Source: Amoebidium appalachense (lineage: Eukaryota; Ichthyosporea). Taken from it: a stretch of DNA of 64,000 bases. The number at the start of each line of letters is the position of its first letter. The stretch's first letter is position 1. The DNA is taken from contig CAVNZM010000009.1 of assembly GCA_963693365.1 (NCBI GenBank), positions 7,316,001 to 7,380,000 of the forward strand, given 5' to 3'. Shown here piece after piece: positions 52,138-62,807 of this stretch. The notes under the pieces were generated by a model. The model was not told the origin of the DNA. It saw only the letters and a list, made by a program, of their open reading frames with translations, and did not search any database. Position numbers and translations under genes: made by a program.

Positions 52138-53392
52138 GAAGGAGGGGTCCGTGTGTGTGTGTCAGAGTGTCTGTTCGTATGAGGGTAGGAATGTGTGGAT
52201 ACGTGTGTGTGGATGTGTGTGTGAGTGTGAGTGTGTGTTTGTGCCTGTATGTGTGTTTGTGTGTGTGCAACATCCTGCGTATATATAGCTCGCGAATGTC
52301 CAGTATGCTACATGGTTTTGAGGTTAGACAAGTGGTGTCAGAGGTGGAAGGCGGGGGGAGGGGGGAGGGGGGGAGGGGGGAGGGGGAGAAGGGGGGAGGG
52401 TAGATTGTGTTAATCGGTACGAAGTACACAGTCATAACGGACAACACAATGCAGAGTGCAAACCACACGTAAAGGAGTATGCATAATAAGCAGCGTCAGG
52501 GGAGGGGGAGGGGGAGGGAGGCAGGGGGGGGGGGGGGGGGGGGGGGGATCTGCAACAGAAAACATTAAACAACAAAGAAGATTGCATCAGCAAAGGACAC
52601 CAAAGTTGCCACGAAAAAGCTAATCCTAAAATCGAGTGTCCCCATGGCTTGTTTAGAGGGGTGAGGGGTGGGGTGGGGCGGTGGGGTGTGTTGTTGGGTG
52701 GCGGTGGGGATGGTGGTGGTGGTGGTGGTGGGTGTGTGTGTGTTTTTGTTTGGGGGGGGGGGGGGGGGGGGGGGGGGGGAGGAGGGGGGGGGGGGGGGGG
52801 GGGAATGTGTGGGCGTAGGTAGGTGTGTGAACGTGTCCAACTAGGTCGAAAATAGAGGTTGGTGCAACACGGGAGAGGTGTGAAAAGAGAGAATTTATGC
52901 CCTACCACGGAACCAAAACCACCCAAACACGCACACGGAACATGTGCCAACACACATCTGCCCCTCAACCAGCCCCTCCCCCTCCCCCGCCCCCCCTTCC
53001 CCTCTCCCCCCTCCCCCCCCCCATGCACACATGCGGACACAAAATAAATTACAATTTACACCCCCCTTCCCCCCCCCCCCCCCCCCCTCCCCCTCTCTCC
53101 TACCCTATCCATCCCCATACCTTGCGTTCCCCACCCCCTCTCCTCCCCCGTCACCTGCAAATGAAACACACGAACAAGCATCCAAGTAAGCAAGATTAGG
53201 ACGTCGAGGAGGGAGAGAAAGTGTTTGTTGTGTAAGTTTTTTTTTTTTTCTTTTTTCCTTTTTTCCTTTTTTTTTTGTTGTTTTGGGGGGGGGGGGGGGG
53301 GGGGGGGGGGCATTGTGCTCACCTTGTGCTCCTCTAAAGACTGCCACTGATACACCCACCCTGGGCCGTGTTGGCGGAACATATGTACCCAT
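50213..53392 (-). CDS. Nudix hydrolase, three coding exons
   Basis: Exons 53392-53323, 51518-51403 and 50518-50213 join in phase to 163 residues. The order is beta strand [20 protein letters not shown], then WSLPGG and the complete Nudix box: G, five residues, E, seven residues, REVEEETGI, split by intron 2 right after RE. The box binds the metal ions that cleave nucleoside diphosphates linked to another group; the substrate cannot be told. The C terminus ends [10 protein letters not shown]. The frame is open upstream to an ATG at 53662, which would add 90 residues rich in Ser, Arg and His with few acids (MSLHNLFSRSQMSPLARKLA), possibly a mitochondrial targeting sequence. The Nudix core resembles bacterial-type small Nudix enzymes. 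Confidence 0.88.
50599..50840. repeat. C run, (AAT)n, C run, (CCAA)n and (CCA)n
   Basis: Nudix intron 2 holds about 31 AAT units (50630-50721), a C run (50762-50794), seven CCAA units and six CCA units in one compound array. Confidence 0.95.
50983..51028. repeat. poly-G homopolymer
   Basis: About 46 G without interruption in Nudix intron 2. Confidence 0.93.
51138..51258. repeat. C run, (CCA)n, (CA)n, poly-A
   Basis: A C run is followed by CCA units, about 31 CA units and about 22 A, close to the donor side of Nudix exon 2. Confidence 0.93.
52409..52502 (-). repeat. short dispersed repeat, copy 3
   Basis: The markers TACGAAGTACACA, GGACAACACAATGCAGA and TATGCATAATAAGCAG match the repeat at 9973-10090 in the same orientation. 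Confidence 0.55.
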
Positions 53393-53756
53393 TGCTCTCT
53401 TGAACAAACTTCCATATATGGAAGTACACGTGACTATATTTGGATATCTTCCTGCCATATAAGGGAAGTGACCGCGCGATATGTGTGAATGTACAGCCCT
53501 TATGCAGTGAAATGATGCTTGGTTTTGGCTTGCGAATAGGTGCTTAGAAAGGGCTAGTTTGCGAGCGAGGGGGGACATTTGTGAACGTGAGAATAGATTA
53601 TGTAGAGACATGATGGGATAAAACTTTTGAATAAATGATCGGGATAAACAGAAGACTGGCACCCAAGGAAAGGTGGTGATATCTTACCGTGATTGTGTGC
53701 GTGTGAGTGTGGGTATCTAGTAGTAAGAGAAGGTGGGGAGGACGGAGGGTCTGCTG

Positions 53757-53758
<2 letters not shown>

Positions 53759-53790
<32 letters not shown>
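53759..53790. repeat. poly-G homopolymer
   Basis: About 32 G. Confidence 0.92.
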
Positions 53791-53791
<1 letters not shown>

Positions 53792-53984
53792 GTAGAGGAG
53801 GATTGAACGTGAAAGACCAGTATTCGTAAGTGTTGAAGGTTCTTCTACATATATATAGTGTAATCCTATGATGGAATTTGCGCCTTCTTGGTCCGCCTCT
53901 ATCTATGTCGTTGAAAACTTTACCAAATATAACGCATAGAATGGCTTACGAAGCATCAACAGAGACGGCTTCTCACCGTTCACC

Positions 53985-54096
<112 letters not shown>

Positions 54097-54805
54097 AGCG
54101 CATGTCCGTGTGCGTGTGCGTGTGCGTGTGTCCTTGTGCGTGTCTGCTTGTGCGTGTGCGTGTGCGTGTGCGTGTGGGGGAAGGGGAGGGGGGGGGGGGG
54201 GGGGGGGGGAGGGGGGGGGACCACATTAGTAAGTACATGGGAGTTCTACACTCTGCCACATCACAGTATAAGCAACCAGATGAGCACAAAACAAATACTA
54301 AATTTTAGGTAAGATGAATCGCGGAATCAGGGTGGTTGGGCAAGGGCGGGATGGTGGGTGGGGGGGAGGGGGGGGGGGGGGAGAGGGGGGGAGGGGGGGA
54401 GGGGGTAAAATAGGGGGTCAAGGGAGTGATGGGATGGGGAAAGGTAGAAAGCATTTTTTCTTTCTTCTTCTCATTCTACTTTCTCTTTACATTTGTTTAA
54501 TCAATTACTTATCTGTTATAAGTAAAGAGTCTTTTTTTATTTCTTTCCTTTCTCTCTTTCTTTCTTTTTTTTTTTTTGGGGGGGGGGGGGGGGGGGGAGG
54601 GGGGAGGGGGCTTTGTTTGAGAACTTCATGCACGATATGACAGCAACTAAGGAGAACCACAGAAAGATACGCTTTGCATGCATGTACAGCTTTGAAAAGA
54701 GGTAGGTGCACACGTGCATAACGAGGGAAGGTGGCAGAACAAAGGGCACTGCTGAGAACCACAAGAACAGGTGGTGATAGATACCCTCGAGCGGACGGCA
54801 GGCAC

Positions 54806-54808
<3 letters not shown>

Positions 54809-54837
<29 letters not shown>

Positions 54838-55086
54838 TGGAGGGAGGTGGCGACGGGGGGAGAAGTTAGAGCAAGAGGGGGGGGGAGGAGGAGGGGAGAG
54901 AGGAGAGGGAGGGAGAGGGAGGGAGGGAGAGAGAGAGTGTGTGTGTGTTGGGGGCGGGGGGGAGGGCTCCGAGGGGCAGAGAGAGGGGGGGAGGGAGGGG
55001 GGAGGGAGGGGGGTAGAGGGAGGGCGGATGAAGGGGAAGAAAGAGAGAGATGCGGGGAGGGGGGGGGGGGGGGAGGGGGAGGAGCG

Positions 55087-55155
<69 letters not shown>

Positions 55156-55721
55156 AAGAGAGAGAGGAGGTGTGCCTGTGTGTGTGTGAGTGTGAGAGAG
55201 AGAGAGGGGGGGGGGAGCCTCCGAGGGAGGGAGCGAGGGAGAGGGGAGGGAGGGAGAAGGAGAGATATTAGGGGAGGGAGGGGGGGGGGGGGGAGGGGGA
55301 GAAGAAGGAGTGTGTGAGTGAGTGACTCGAGACGGAGAACGAGAGTGAGAGCGAGATCCTTCGAGAGAGAGAGTGGGGGGGGGGGGGGTGGGGGGGAGAG
55401 GGGAGGGGGGGGGGGAGGGGGAGGTTAAAGAGGGGGGGGGGGGGAGGGGAGGGGGGAGGGTGGGAGGGTGGGTGGGAGAGAGGGGGGGGGGGGGGGGTGG
55501 GGAGGGGGTGGGGGGAGGGGGGGGGAGAGGGGGGGGAGAGAGAGAGAGAGAGTGTGTGTGTGTGTGTGAGAAAAAGGGAGATAGAGAGAGAGAGAGAGAG
55601 AAGAGAGAAAATTCTCTGCAAGGGGCTGAAGGCGGAGGTGGTGGTGGTGGAGGGGGGAGGGGGGGGGGGGGGGGGGGGGGCGGAAGGGAAGGCGGCATAT
55701 GTGTGTGCGTGTTTGGGGGAA

Positions 55722-55767
<46 letters not shown>

Positions 55768-55772
55768 AGGGG
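54809..55772. repeat. G-rich/GA-rich domain with poly-G and (GA)n
   Basis: Nearly 1 kb is almost free of pyrimidines on the plus strand. Two long G runs (54809-54830, 55720-55766) flank GA arrays (55088-55170). Confidence 0.92.
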
Positions 55773-57685
55773 GGGACTCTGATGCACAGGTGCAACTGCG
55801 TAGTAAATGCACATATCAATATCCGATTCTTTTCCCGAAGGCCTCTCTCTCCCTGATTCTCCTATCGCCCCCTGTCCCCCGCCCACACCCAGCATCACAA
55901 CCTCGAACTGTTACCAACCTAAATATAGCACAACAGCCACCCCTGCCACCCCTCCTTTTTCTGCTTTCACCGACACCAGCCCGAGTTTTCTTCAAAACAT
56001 GAAGGGGAGGAGTGTAAACCCTGTATACGTACTTGGTTGTTGGAGGGAAGGGCTCTGTAGCTTGCAACAAGCTCGGGGGCCTCCCACAGGCGTCTGCACG
56101 TGCGTGGTAACTGTATAAGCCCACGTGCAGACGTGTTGTGACTGCATGAATGTGCACGTGCAGTACAGCCCGCTCTTTGCTCGAAGCTTCTCACGAACAC
56201 AGAGGACACGTGCGCACGCAGTGACGTGTGCTTGTCTGGCACGCACGAGGGGGTCACGCTCAGTCTACACTGCAGGTATGCACGGTGCACCTCCGTTTTG
56301 CCGTGATATCGTGCGTGAGACTTACGAGGGGTTATCTATCTTGTACGTGGAACATGCCGGAATGCAGCATGGAACGTAACGGAGATAGGTTGACCAACAT
56401 TAGCGCTTGTATCACTTTATATGGCTGCAAATTCCGCGTTTTAAAGCTTTCGCCGGTTGGCCACAGCAGTGTGCGTGGTCACGATATCGGTTTATCAAGA
56501 ATAAAAACGGACAAGCACGTAAGCACACATACACTAGGGCCTTATGAAAATATCCCGGGTATCACGGTGATATTTAGGGGTGTCCTGGATACCTGATATA
56601 TCTCGTGATATTCAGGTCCAGCTTGGGATGTATCCCGTGATATTCAGGGAGGGGGCGCAAAAAGATATATCTTTTGGTATCCACCGAAGTGTGATATATC
56701 CTGGGCCAAGGAGCAAGATATATCAGGCCCTTTTTTGTTTATGTTATCTATAAGAAATGGCCATGTGGGGGACCTTACGGGCGAGATTTGATCTTGGTGA
56801 ACAACATCAAACGACCAATGCAAACAAACAGATTATTTCCAAAATCATTGTCTTAGCCATAAATGGGTGATTTTATCGGGAATTAGCCAATTATGCACCA
56901 CTTGCACCTCCGGCCAGGGAGCAAACATTTCTCAAACAAAATAAAGCAATGAATTATAGAATTGATTTCAAATTTACACATGATGAAGCTGAGGCAAAGC
57001 TTATTTTGTACAATAAGGTGCATGAACAAGTACATATGCCGCATAGTGAACTTTGATATGCAATGTATCAGTGTGTTCATGTAGTATACGCACATAGCAT
57101 GCATATGCATATGCCATGGCCAGTTCAACACCAGCTCATCCGCATCCTCAGCGCTGATATGCGGCATGCACATAAATTTGGCCGGCCACATACAAATACT
57201 AATGGCTTAGCTTTGTAAAAAGCAGAGTTATACATTGCCTAAGTTCTGTAAAAGGGACTCACAGCAGAAAGGTATATTTGGGCGTATACTCTGCCTTAAA
57301 GTTTGGTGAGAGATATACGTACGATAGGTTTGCCCAAAAGGATAATTTGGCCGGGATACTTGTGTATGATAATCTTTTTCTTTTGACTCGGTTTTCAAAT
57401 GATTGATCCGTTGATGAAGGCATGCGCAACGTGCAGCCACAGGCTACATAACCACCAATAGAACTGAAAAAAGCCAAAGCTACGAAATAAAAATAAAGCG
57501 ACAAGTGACAAAGGACACCAGCGGGCAAAACCTTAAGTGTACGTGTGCGTGAAACTAGTGTGATAATCAGGGGCTTGACGGGATACTTTTGATATATCTT
57601 TTGATATTCAGGGACAAATTTGGGAAATATGGTAATAATTACTCAGGGCACTCTCAGAAAAAAAAAGGGGATATTCAGGGGCTAA

Positions 57686-58102
57686 GGATTTATTCGACGG
57701 AAAGATTTGCAACTATGCACGGCATACTGAGAAGACAATAAAAACTTCACGAGTTATCCAGTAACAAGTGCATACTGAGATATCTGAACACCGTGTGAAA
57801 ATCATATAAATACTCAATATGACGACCAACAGAATTCAACAAAAAGTCTAAAGTGTTCACATTGCCAGCTAGTGTACATGTAGCAGACAACCGTAGGGAA
57901 AGAGGTAAAACGCGACATAAAAACTCACACCTATCAACATGCTTACGATTAAAAAGTTCAGCACAAAAGTGGCACCAGCGGCGATGAAAACAAGAATTAC
58001 AGTGCCACTGCACAACTTCCCAGGCAATATCAACATCAGAGCACCATACAGACGTATCTACTAGGGTGGTATCCATACGTACAGCAGGAGAAATGTATCC
58101 TG
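57686..58102 (-). repeat. dispersed repeat unit, copy B, nested in the inverted-repeat element
   Basis: This is the reverse complement of 49384-49794 with a few base changes and one six-base insertion. Both edges are sharp. Confidence 0.85.
57747..58076 (-). CDS. Cys/His-rich repeat ORF, copy B, unknown function
   Basis: The reading has 109 residues and starts MDTTLVDTSVWCSDVDIAWE. It is close to copy A at 49410-49733, with two extra residues in SATCTLAGN and substitutions R to H, D to E, S to N, K to T and V to L. Cys and His positions in CFHRRWCHFC and DRCEFLCR are kept. It lies within the inverted-repeat element at 56537-58167 and may be its cargo or a later insertion. I cannot assign a family. 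Confidence 0.4.
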   Translation of the reverse strand: MDTTLVDTSVWCSDVDIAWEVVQWHCNSCFHRRWCHFCAELFNRKHVDRCEFLCRVLPLSLRLSATCTLAGNVNTLDFLLNSVGRHIEYLYDFHTVFRYLSMHLLLDNS

Positions 58103-58167
58103 CGGTATTTTCGTGATATATCCCGGTTGATACTCAGGGCGAAAAACAGGATATTTTCATAAGGCCC

Positions 58168-59229
58168 TAAGCATACATGTACACCCATCCCTGCCTTTTT
58201 ATGTAGGTAGAAACTCATAATAAACCAGCGCTGAATGTGGTCGGTTTTTGAAGAATACCTTGCAGTTCGCGACTGGCATACTGGCGTGACTGCGTGGGTC
58301 ACGTGTGACATATGTGTACACTGCATTCGCAATGCCCATGCATGCGATCGCCCTGACACGTACGCGTACGCGTGCACTTTCGAAAGCTTTGCTGCCCTTC
58401 GACCGTCGGTCCTAGAGTTAAAATACTGTAGCGATTGAATTGTATTACAACATTCAGACTTGTTTTTTTATTTTCATGTATGATAATGCCACGACCATTG
58501 TTCGCCTTTATCTCACGTGCTCGACACATGCAGCGTGCCGACATTTCATTCACATGTGATTCTAAACCACTCGGAAGGGCGGACTCCATGGAGCATTGTG
58601 GATCTAAAAAGTTCGCATGGCCGGCCCGCCCCGCGGGCAGCTGCGGGACTGGCGGTGTGTGAGAAGTCACAAAAACACGCAACATCATATATATTGGTGC
58701 TAAATAAGAATGGCGTCTTACTTATATTATTCGACTTGAAATCTTCCCCTCTGGTTGATAAAGCATTGTTTATTTAAGAAAGGCTGTGATTTCGACTTTG
58801 ATTCCAATTTCCAACCCCCGTATGTCAGGAATGCGCGCTGTGCCCATACTCGTCACTCGATAAAACTACTCGTGTGAGAATTCTAAGATACGGGCCAAGG
58901 CCATGGTGGCCATATATGGGATATAGATATATCAAAAATAAGTAGTTTTTGCTGCTAAATATAGGTGGAAATTATCGATAAATGCACACTAATAACGCGT
59001 GCGTCTATAGTACCCTATACCTCAGCCTTGTGCAATTCAGGGCATGACGCCGAGTAACGGTTAGGCGGTTTGCGTCATTCTTGCCCAATCAGATGAGGCT
59101 CACGGCTAAACGGCCCTGAAAATCCCCCTAGATCATCCCAGAGCATATACTTGGGCATCCATATTTTCTGTGCAGCGCCCCATGCCACAATGGGATACAA
59201 AATTATAGCGCACGCGCACACACACACAC

Positions 59230-59288
<59 letters not shown>

Positions 59289-59320
59289 CCAGCTGATACC
59301 GAGTGTCCCGAGGGGAGCCC

Positions 59321-59373
<53 letters not shown>

Positions 59374-60283
59374 GGGGAACCCCAACTAATTGATTTCTCC
59401 TTGTAGTCTTTATGGTGTCTCGTAGAGAAAGTAAACCCTGATATATAGTCACCACCCGACATCTATGTACGTGATCATGATATACCGCTGAGGGGATATT
59501 CCGAGCAAAACCCCCCCCCCCATACCTGAGACTGGTTCTCTTTGCCTCGAGTAAACAGCGTAAACCCCAATGGGATATCGATTGGGAAGTGTAACAGGAA
59601 GTGCCTGTGGATTTGTTCAGAAAACATTGTTTATTCAATTACTTCATAGTTATGAATGAATATCTAACTAAATTCTTGCTCATTAATTGCTTTTGCGTGG
59701 TAAAATACCATTCAAAAAGTAAGTAAATCGTCAGAATAAAGCTTTAATAGCTTAAAAGCATGAATAATTTGAAAATTATTCTTGTGCATGTTTTTTTTCA
59801 CCGTTTTATAATATTGAGCACCCCCATGCTGCTTTTTCTGGGGGGTTCGGTGTAGAACCGTTGTCCTGCCACACTGTGGGCGTGCTCTGTTTCACTTCCA
59901 GACTGCAGGTTACACACTATACCTTCTGTAACGGTGTATTCTCCTTTATCCGTTTTATACAGACAGCGAACGATTATGCTTTTGTAGTCGTTGTTCTAGT
60001 TGCCTGCTCAAAGTTTAGCGAGGCGACCTTGCATTGTGCTTTTCACTTGCGGGACTACAGGTGTTTATAACTTCTACTGATCGAGGTCGCTATTGGGACG
60101 TCGATTCATGTAGTCACATGTTGCAACTCAATCATAGCTACTTCGTAGACCACTGCATGCACTGGGAAGTTTTTTGGTTTCTTTTTTTGTTCACGACCAG
60201 TGTTTTTTTTTAAATGAAAAAAAAGTTTCGCTTTCTCCTCTTCCTTCGCTACTAGGCACACAACAAAACAGTGGCAATACTGC
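58168..60283. other. spacer between the mobile element and GATA gene
   Basis: It holds a CA array (59215-59286), a poly-A run of about 48 (59324-59371), and the 33-base sequence at 59536-59568 shared with 17843-17875. I see no supported gene. Confidence 0.6.
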
Positions 60284-60293
60284 TTATTTAAAA
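60284..60293 (+). promoter_or_regulatory. TATA-like box of the GATA gene
   Basis: TTATTTAAAA lies about 85 bases upstream of the chosen ATG. It is a suggestion from position and composition only. Confidence 0.4.
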
Positions 60294-60369
60294 AGCACAT
60301 CAGAATCTGATTGCAGCCCATCGAAGTTTAGTGCATTTGTGCGAGAGTGAAGTCTCTAGATCTGCTAAA

Positions 60370-62141
60370 ATGAATGCTCTTACGCAAACCTCTATGGATG
60401 AGGGGGAGTGGAGCCGCCGGTCCTCCGTCTCATCCAGCACGTATCGCGATGCTACCCTTCTCTGGACGGCCCTGTTTGGCTCAGACCAATCGGATGTAAC
60501 ACCGTTGAATGAGACAGGCGCTCAAAATAGTTGTGCACAGCCGAGGCCGCCAGGTTTGAATTACTCGCAGATTTCACAACAATACACGCCGGAATACAGC
60601 ACATACAGAGAAACACGAAGATACTCGACTGCATCTGATGTCTACGGCGATGGGGGGGAAATTGCTTGCACGGCTCCGGCCGATGGTTCCTTTGGCCAAG
60701 TAGGGTATCAATTCGAGCCAAGCCTTCGGCGAACTTTGCAAACACAGAATTCATGTTATGGTTCTATGATTTGCAACATGCCCACGTGTGATTTCATGAT
60801 TTCTAACCGGAGAAACTCAGCCCCAGCGCTGTTGGACTACCAGTTGCAGTATTGCACCCCTCCAAACATCCCCGGTAATGGCATACCATGCGCACAGTAC
60901 TGTCCGCCAATCACCAATGCACCATTCACCTACAGCCAATCTAGCACTTCCATACCAGGACATATGTCTAACGCGCCGAACGAACCCAGCAGCCTTTACC
61001 GGACCAACTCGGAAAACTCCACTGTTTCATCGAGTGTTGGAAACGTGTCAAATCAGATCGGTAACGGATCTGCCCAGCTCTCATTTCTCACACTGCCCGC
61101 GAGTTTCGATCCCATGGGCCCTGCGGCGGTCAACGTTGCGCCCGGTGAAATAGTTCCAAGAAGCCCCGATGACGTGCCAATCATTGCGAGCGTGCCCATT
61201 TCTCGCGTGGAAAGCAGCGGAAACATCTCCATAACCACCGACGTGGCGGGTATGCGCGACGCAGACTACTACATGGCATCCTCCCGTTGCCATGCTAACG
61301 GCTGGAGTGGCGAACCTCGACGCCGCTGCCGAAGATTTGACCCCCAGGACGGACCCATTCGGCGAAACGTCGTTTTTTGCGGAGGGTGAATTCGGCAATG
61401 AGATGGGTGATCGCGAAATGCAAGATGTGATCGACAAACTCTTGCTCAGTGGGGCGTTCGACGCGGCGAGTGGTGGGTTTGGTGGGACCCAGGACCATGA
61501 GAGAGCCGCGAGTTCGCAAAGCAGCGCCGGGGGAGAATTCACAACCCTGGGGGATGTTGTGGTGAAGGCGGAGAGTAGGGGAGAGGGGGAGAGGAAAGTG
61601 TTGGGTGACTCGGGTGCGGTGGGGAAGGCTGCTGCCTCCCAGGCTAAAAATAGCCAGAAAGCGACGTCACGACCCAGGAGCCACAGCGACCCTCCAACCA
61701 TGAAGCAGTCCGTCGTGGGTGTTCGCGGGTCGGCCCGTTACAACCCCGTCAAATTGCACAGCCCCTCCGGAGGAAACGAACATTGCCCTTATCAGCAAAA
61801 GGTGGAAATTGCAACGGTGGGGGGGGCTCAACTCGCCGCCGAGACGGGTGCAAGGATAGAGTGCTGTGTGTGCGGACGCATGGAGACCCCCCTCTGGCGT
61901 GTTTTTTCGGACGGAAATCGGTATTGCAACGCGTGCGGGTTGTACTTTAAGGCCCATGGGAAGCCGAGGCCGTTGCGCGGGGAACCGGCGGCGCTACGGG
62001 ATGGAATGAAGGAAAGGGCAAAGTGTACGTCGTGTGGGACCGAGAACACGTCTCTGTGGAGGCGAAACGAGGCAGGGGAACTTGTGGTATGTTACTCCCT
62101 ACCCCTTCCCCTCTCCCCCCAAACACACACGCGCACGCACG

Positions 62142-62175
<34 letters not shown>

Positions 62176-62604
62176 CACACACCTTCCGTTTTGCCCTCTT
62201 CCATCGGAATTATTGCCATGTTTTCGAGCTCAACTGAAGTTAAGTGTGCGTTTCTTCGCCGGTTATGCGTGTGTGGGTGGGTGGATGTACTTTTTTTCTT
62301 TTCTTTTTTCCTTTTTTTCTTTTCTTTTCTTTTTTTTTATTTTTTATTTTAATTTATTTATTTTTTTTCTGGGGGAAAGGTGTGTGTGTGTGGGGGGGGG
62401 GGGGGGGGGGGGGGGGGGACAATGTAGTTGTGTGCTATAGTGTGGTGGTGTTGATACTGTCAAGCTGTTTTGCGTGTGAAGTTGCAGAACGTGCTTCTTC
62501 GAAGTTTATAATTCCTTCCTTCCTACCCCCCCACCCCACCCCACCCACCCACCCACCCACTCGCACACATTCCGCCTTCTCTCCTTACTGCACATGCACG
62601 AGGT

Positions 62605-62649
<45 letters not shown>

Positions 62650-62807
62650 GCAACGCGTGCGGCCTCTACGAGAAGGTCCATCACAAATCGCGACCTATGG
62701 TCCTTCTGAAGAAACCAAAAACGAAGACTTCACGCAGACGCCCTCGCGCAAAATCTTCACCCACCGATCCGCCCACTCTCTCCAGCATCCCTGGAGTACT
62801 ACATTGA
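60370..62807 (+). CDS. GATA-family transcription factor with two zinc fingers, complete
   Basis: Proposed exons 60370-61249, 61308-62086 and 62649-62807 give 605 residues. Finger 1 has Cys479, 482, 500 and 503 (CCVCG...CNACG) and finger 2 has Cys533, 536, 554 and 557 (CTSCG...CNACG). Both have 17-residue loops with LWR, and 29 residues separate them, the spacing of animal GATA1-6. A basic tail follows (KKPKTKTSRRRPRAK), expected for DNA contact and nuclear import. The first 470 residues are rich in Ser, Thr, Asn and Pro without recognised domains. GATA factors bind WGATAR sites. The first large exon is interrupted by a shift from frame 1 to frame 2 near 61250-61390; a 58-base GTATGC...GGAG intron (61250-61307) with CTAAC at 61295 restores the frame. 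Intron 2 splits finger 2 before CNACG, and its acceptor is the end of a CA repeat. Confidence 0.88.
62087..62648 (+). other. GATA gene intron 2
   Basis: This GTATGT...ACACAG intron holds CA arrays (62141-62182, 62607-62648), T-rich DNA (62290-62369) and a G run (62392-62418). Confidence 0.88.

Larger units (their letters stand above)
56537..58167. mobile_element. transposon-like element with 19-base terminal inverted repeats
   Basis: The left end GGGCCTTATGAAAATATCC and the right end (its exact reverse complement) are each flanked by TA, as in elements that duplicate a TA target. Inside, ATATC/GATAT motifs such as GATATATC and GATATTCAGG recur near both ends (56555-56740, 57580-57680, 58105-58160). 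The length is 1631 bases. No transposase was recognised, so it may be nonautonomous. Copy B of the Cys/His-rich repeat sits inside it. Confidence 0.75.

Noticed and set aside
59861-60070. Small plus-strand ORF of 69 codons upstream of the GATA gene
   Set aside because: It has no similarity, no splice support and no conserved copy; its length is compatible with chance.
60331-60369. Upstream GTG as start of the GATA protein
   Set aside because: Nuclear genes rarely start at GTG; the ATG at 60370 is the first in-frame ATG and has an A at -3.
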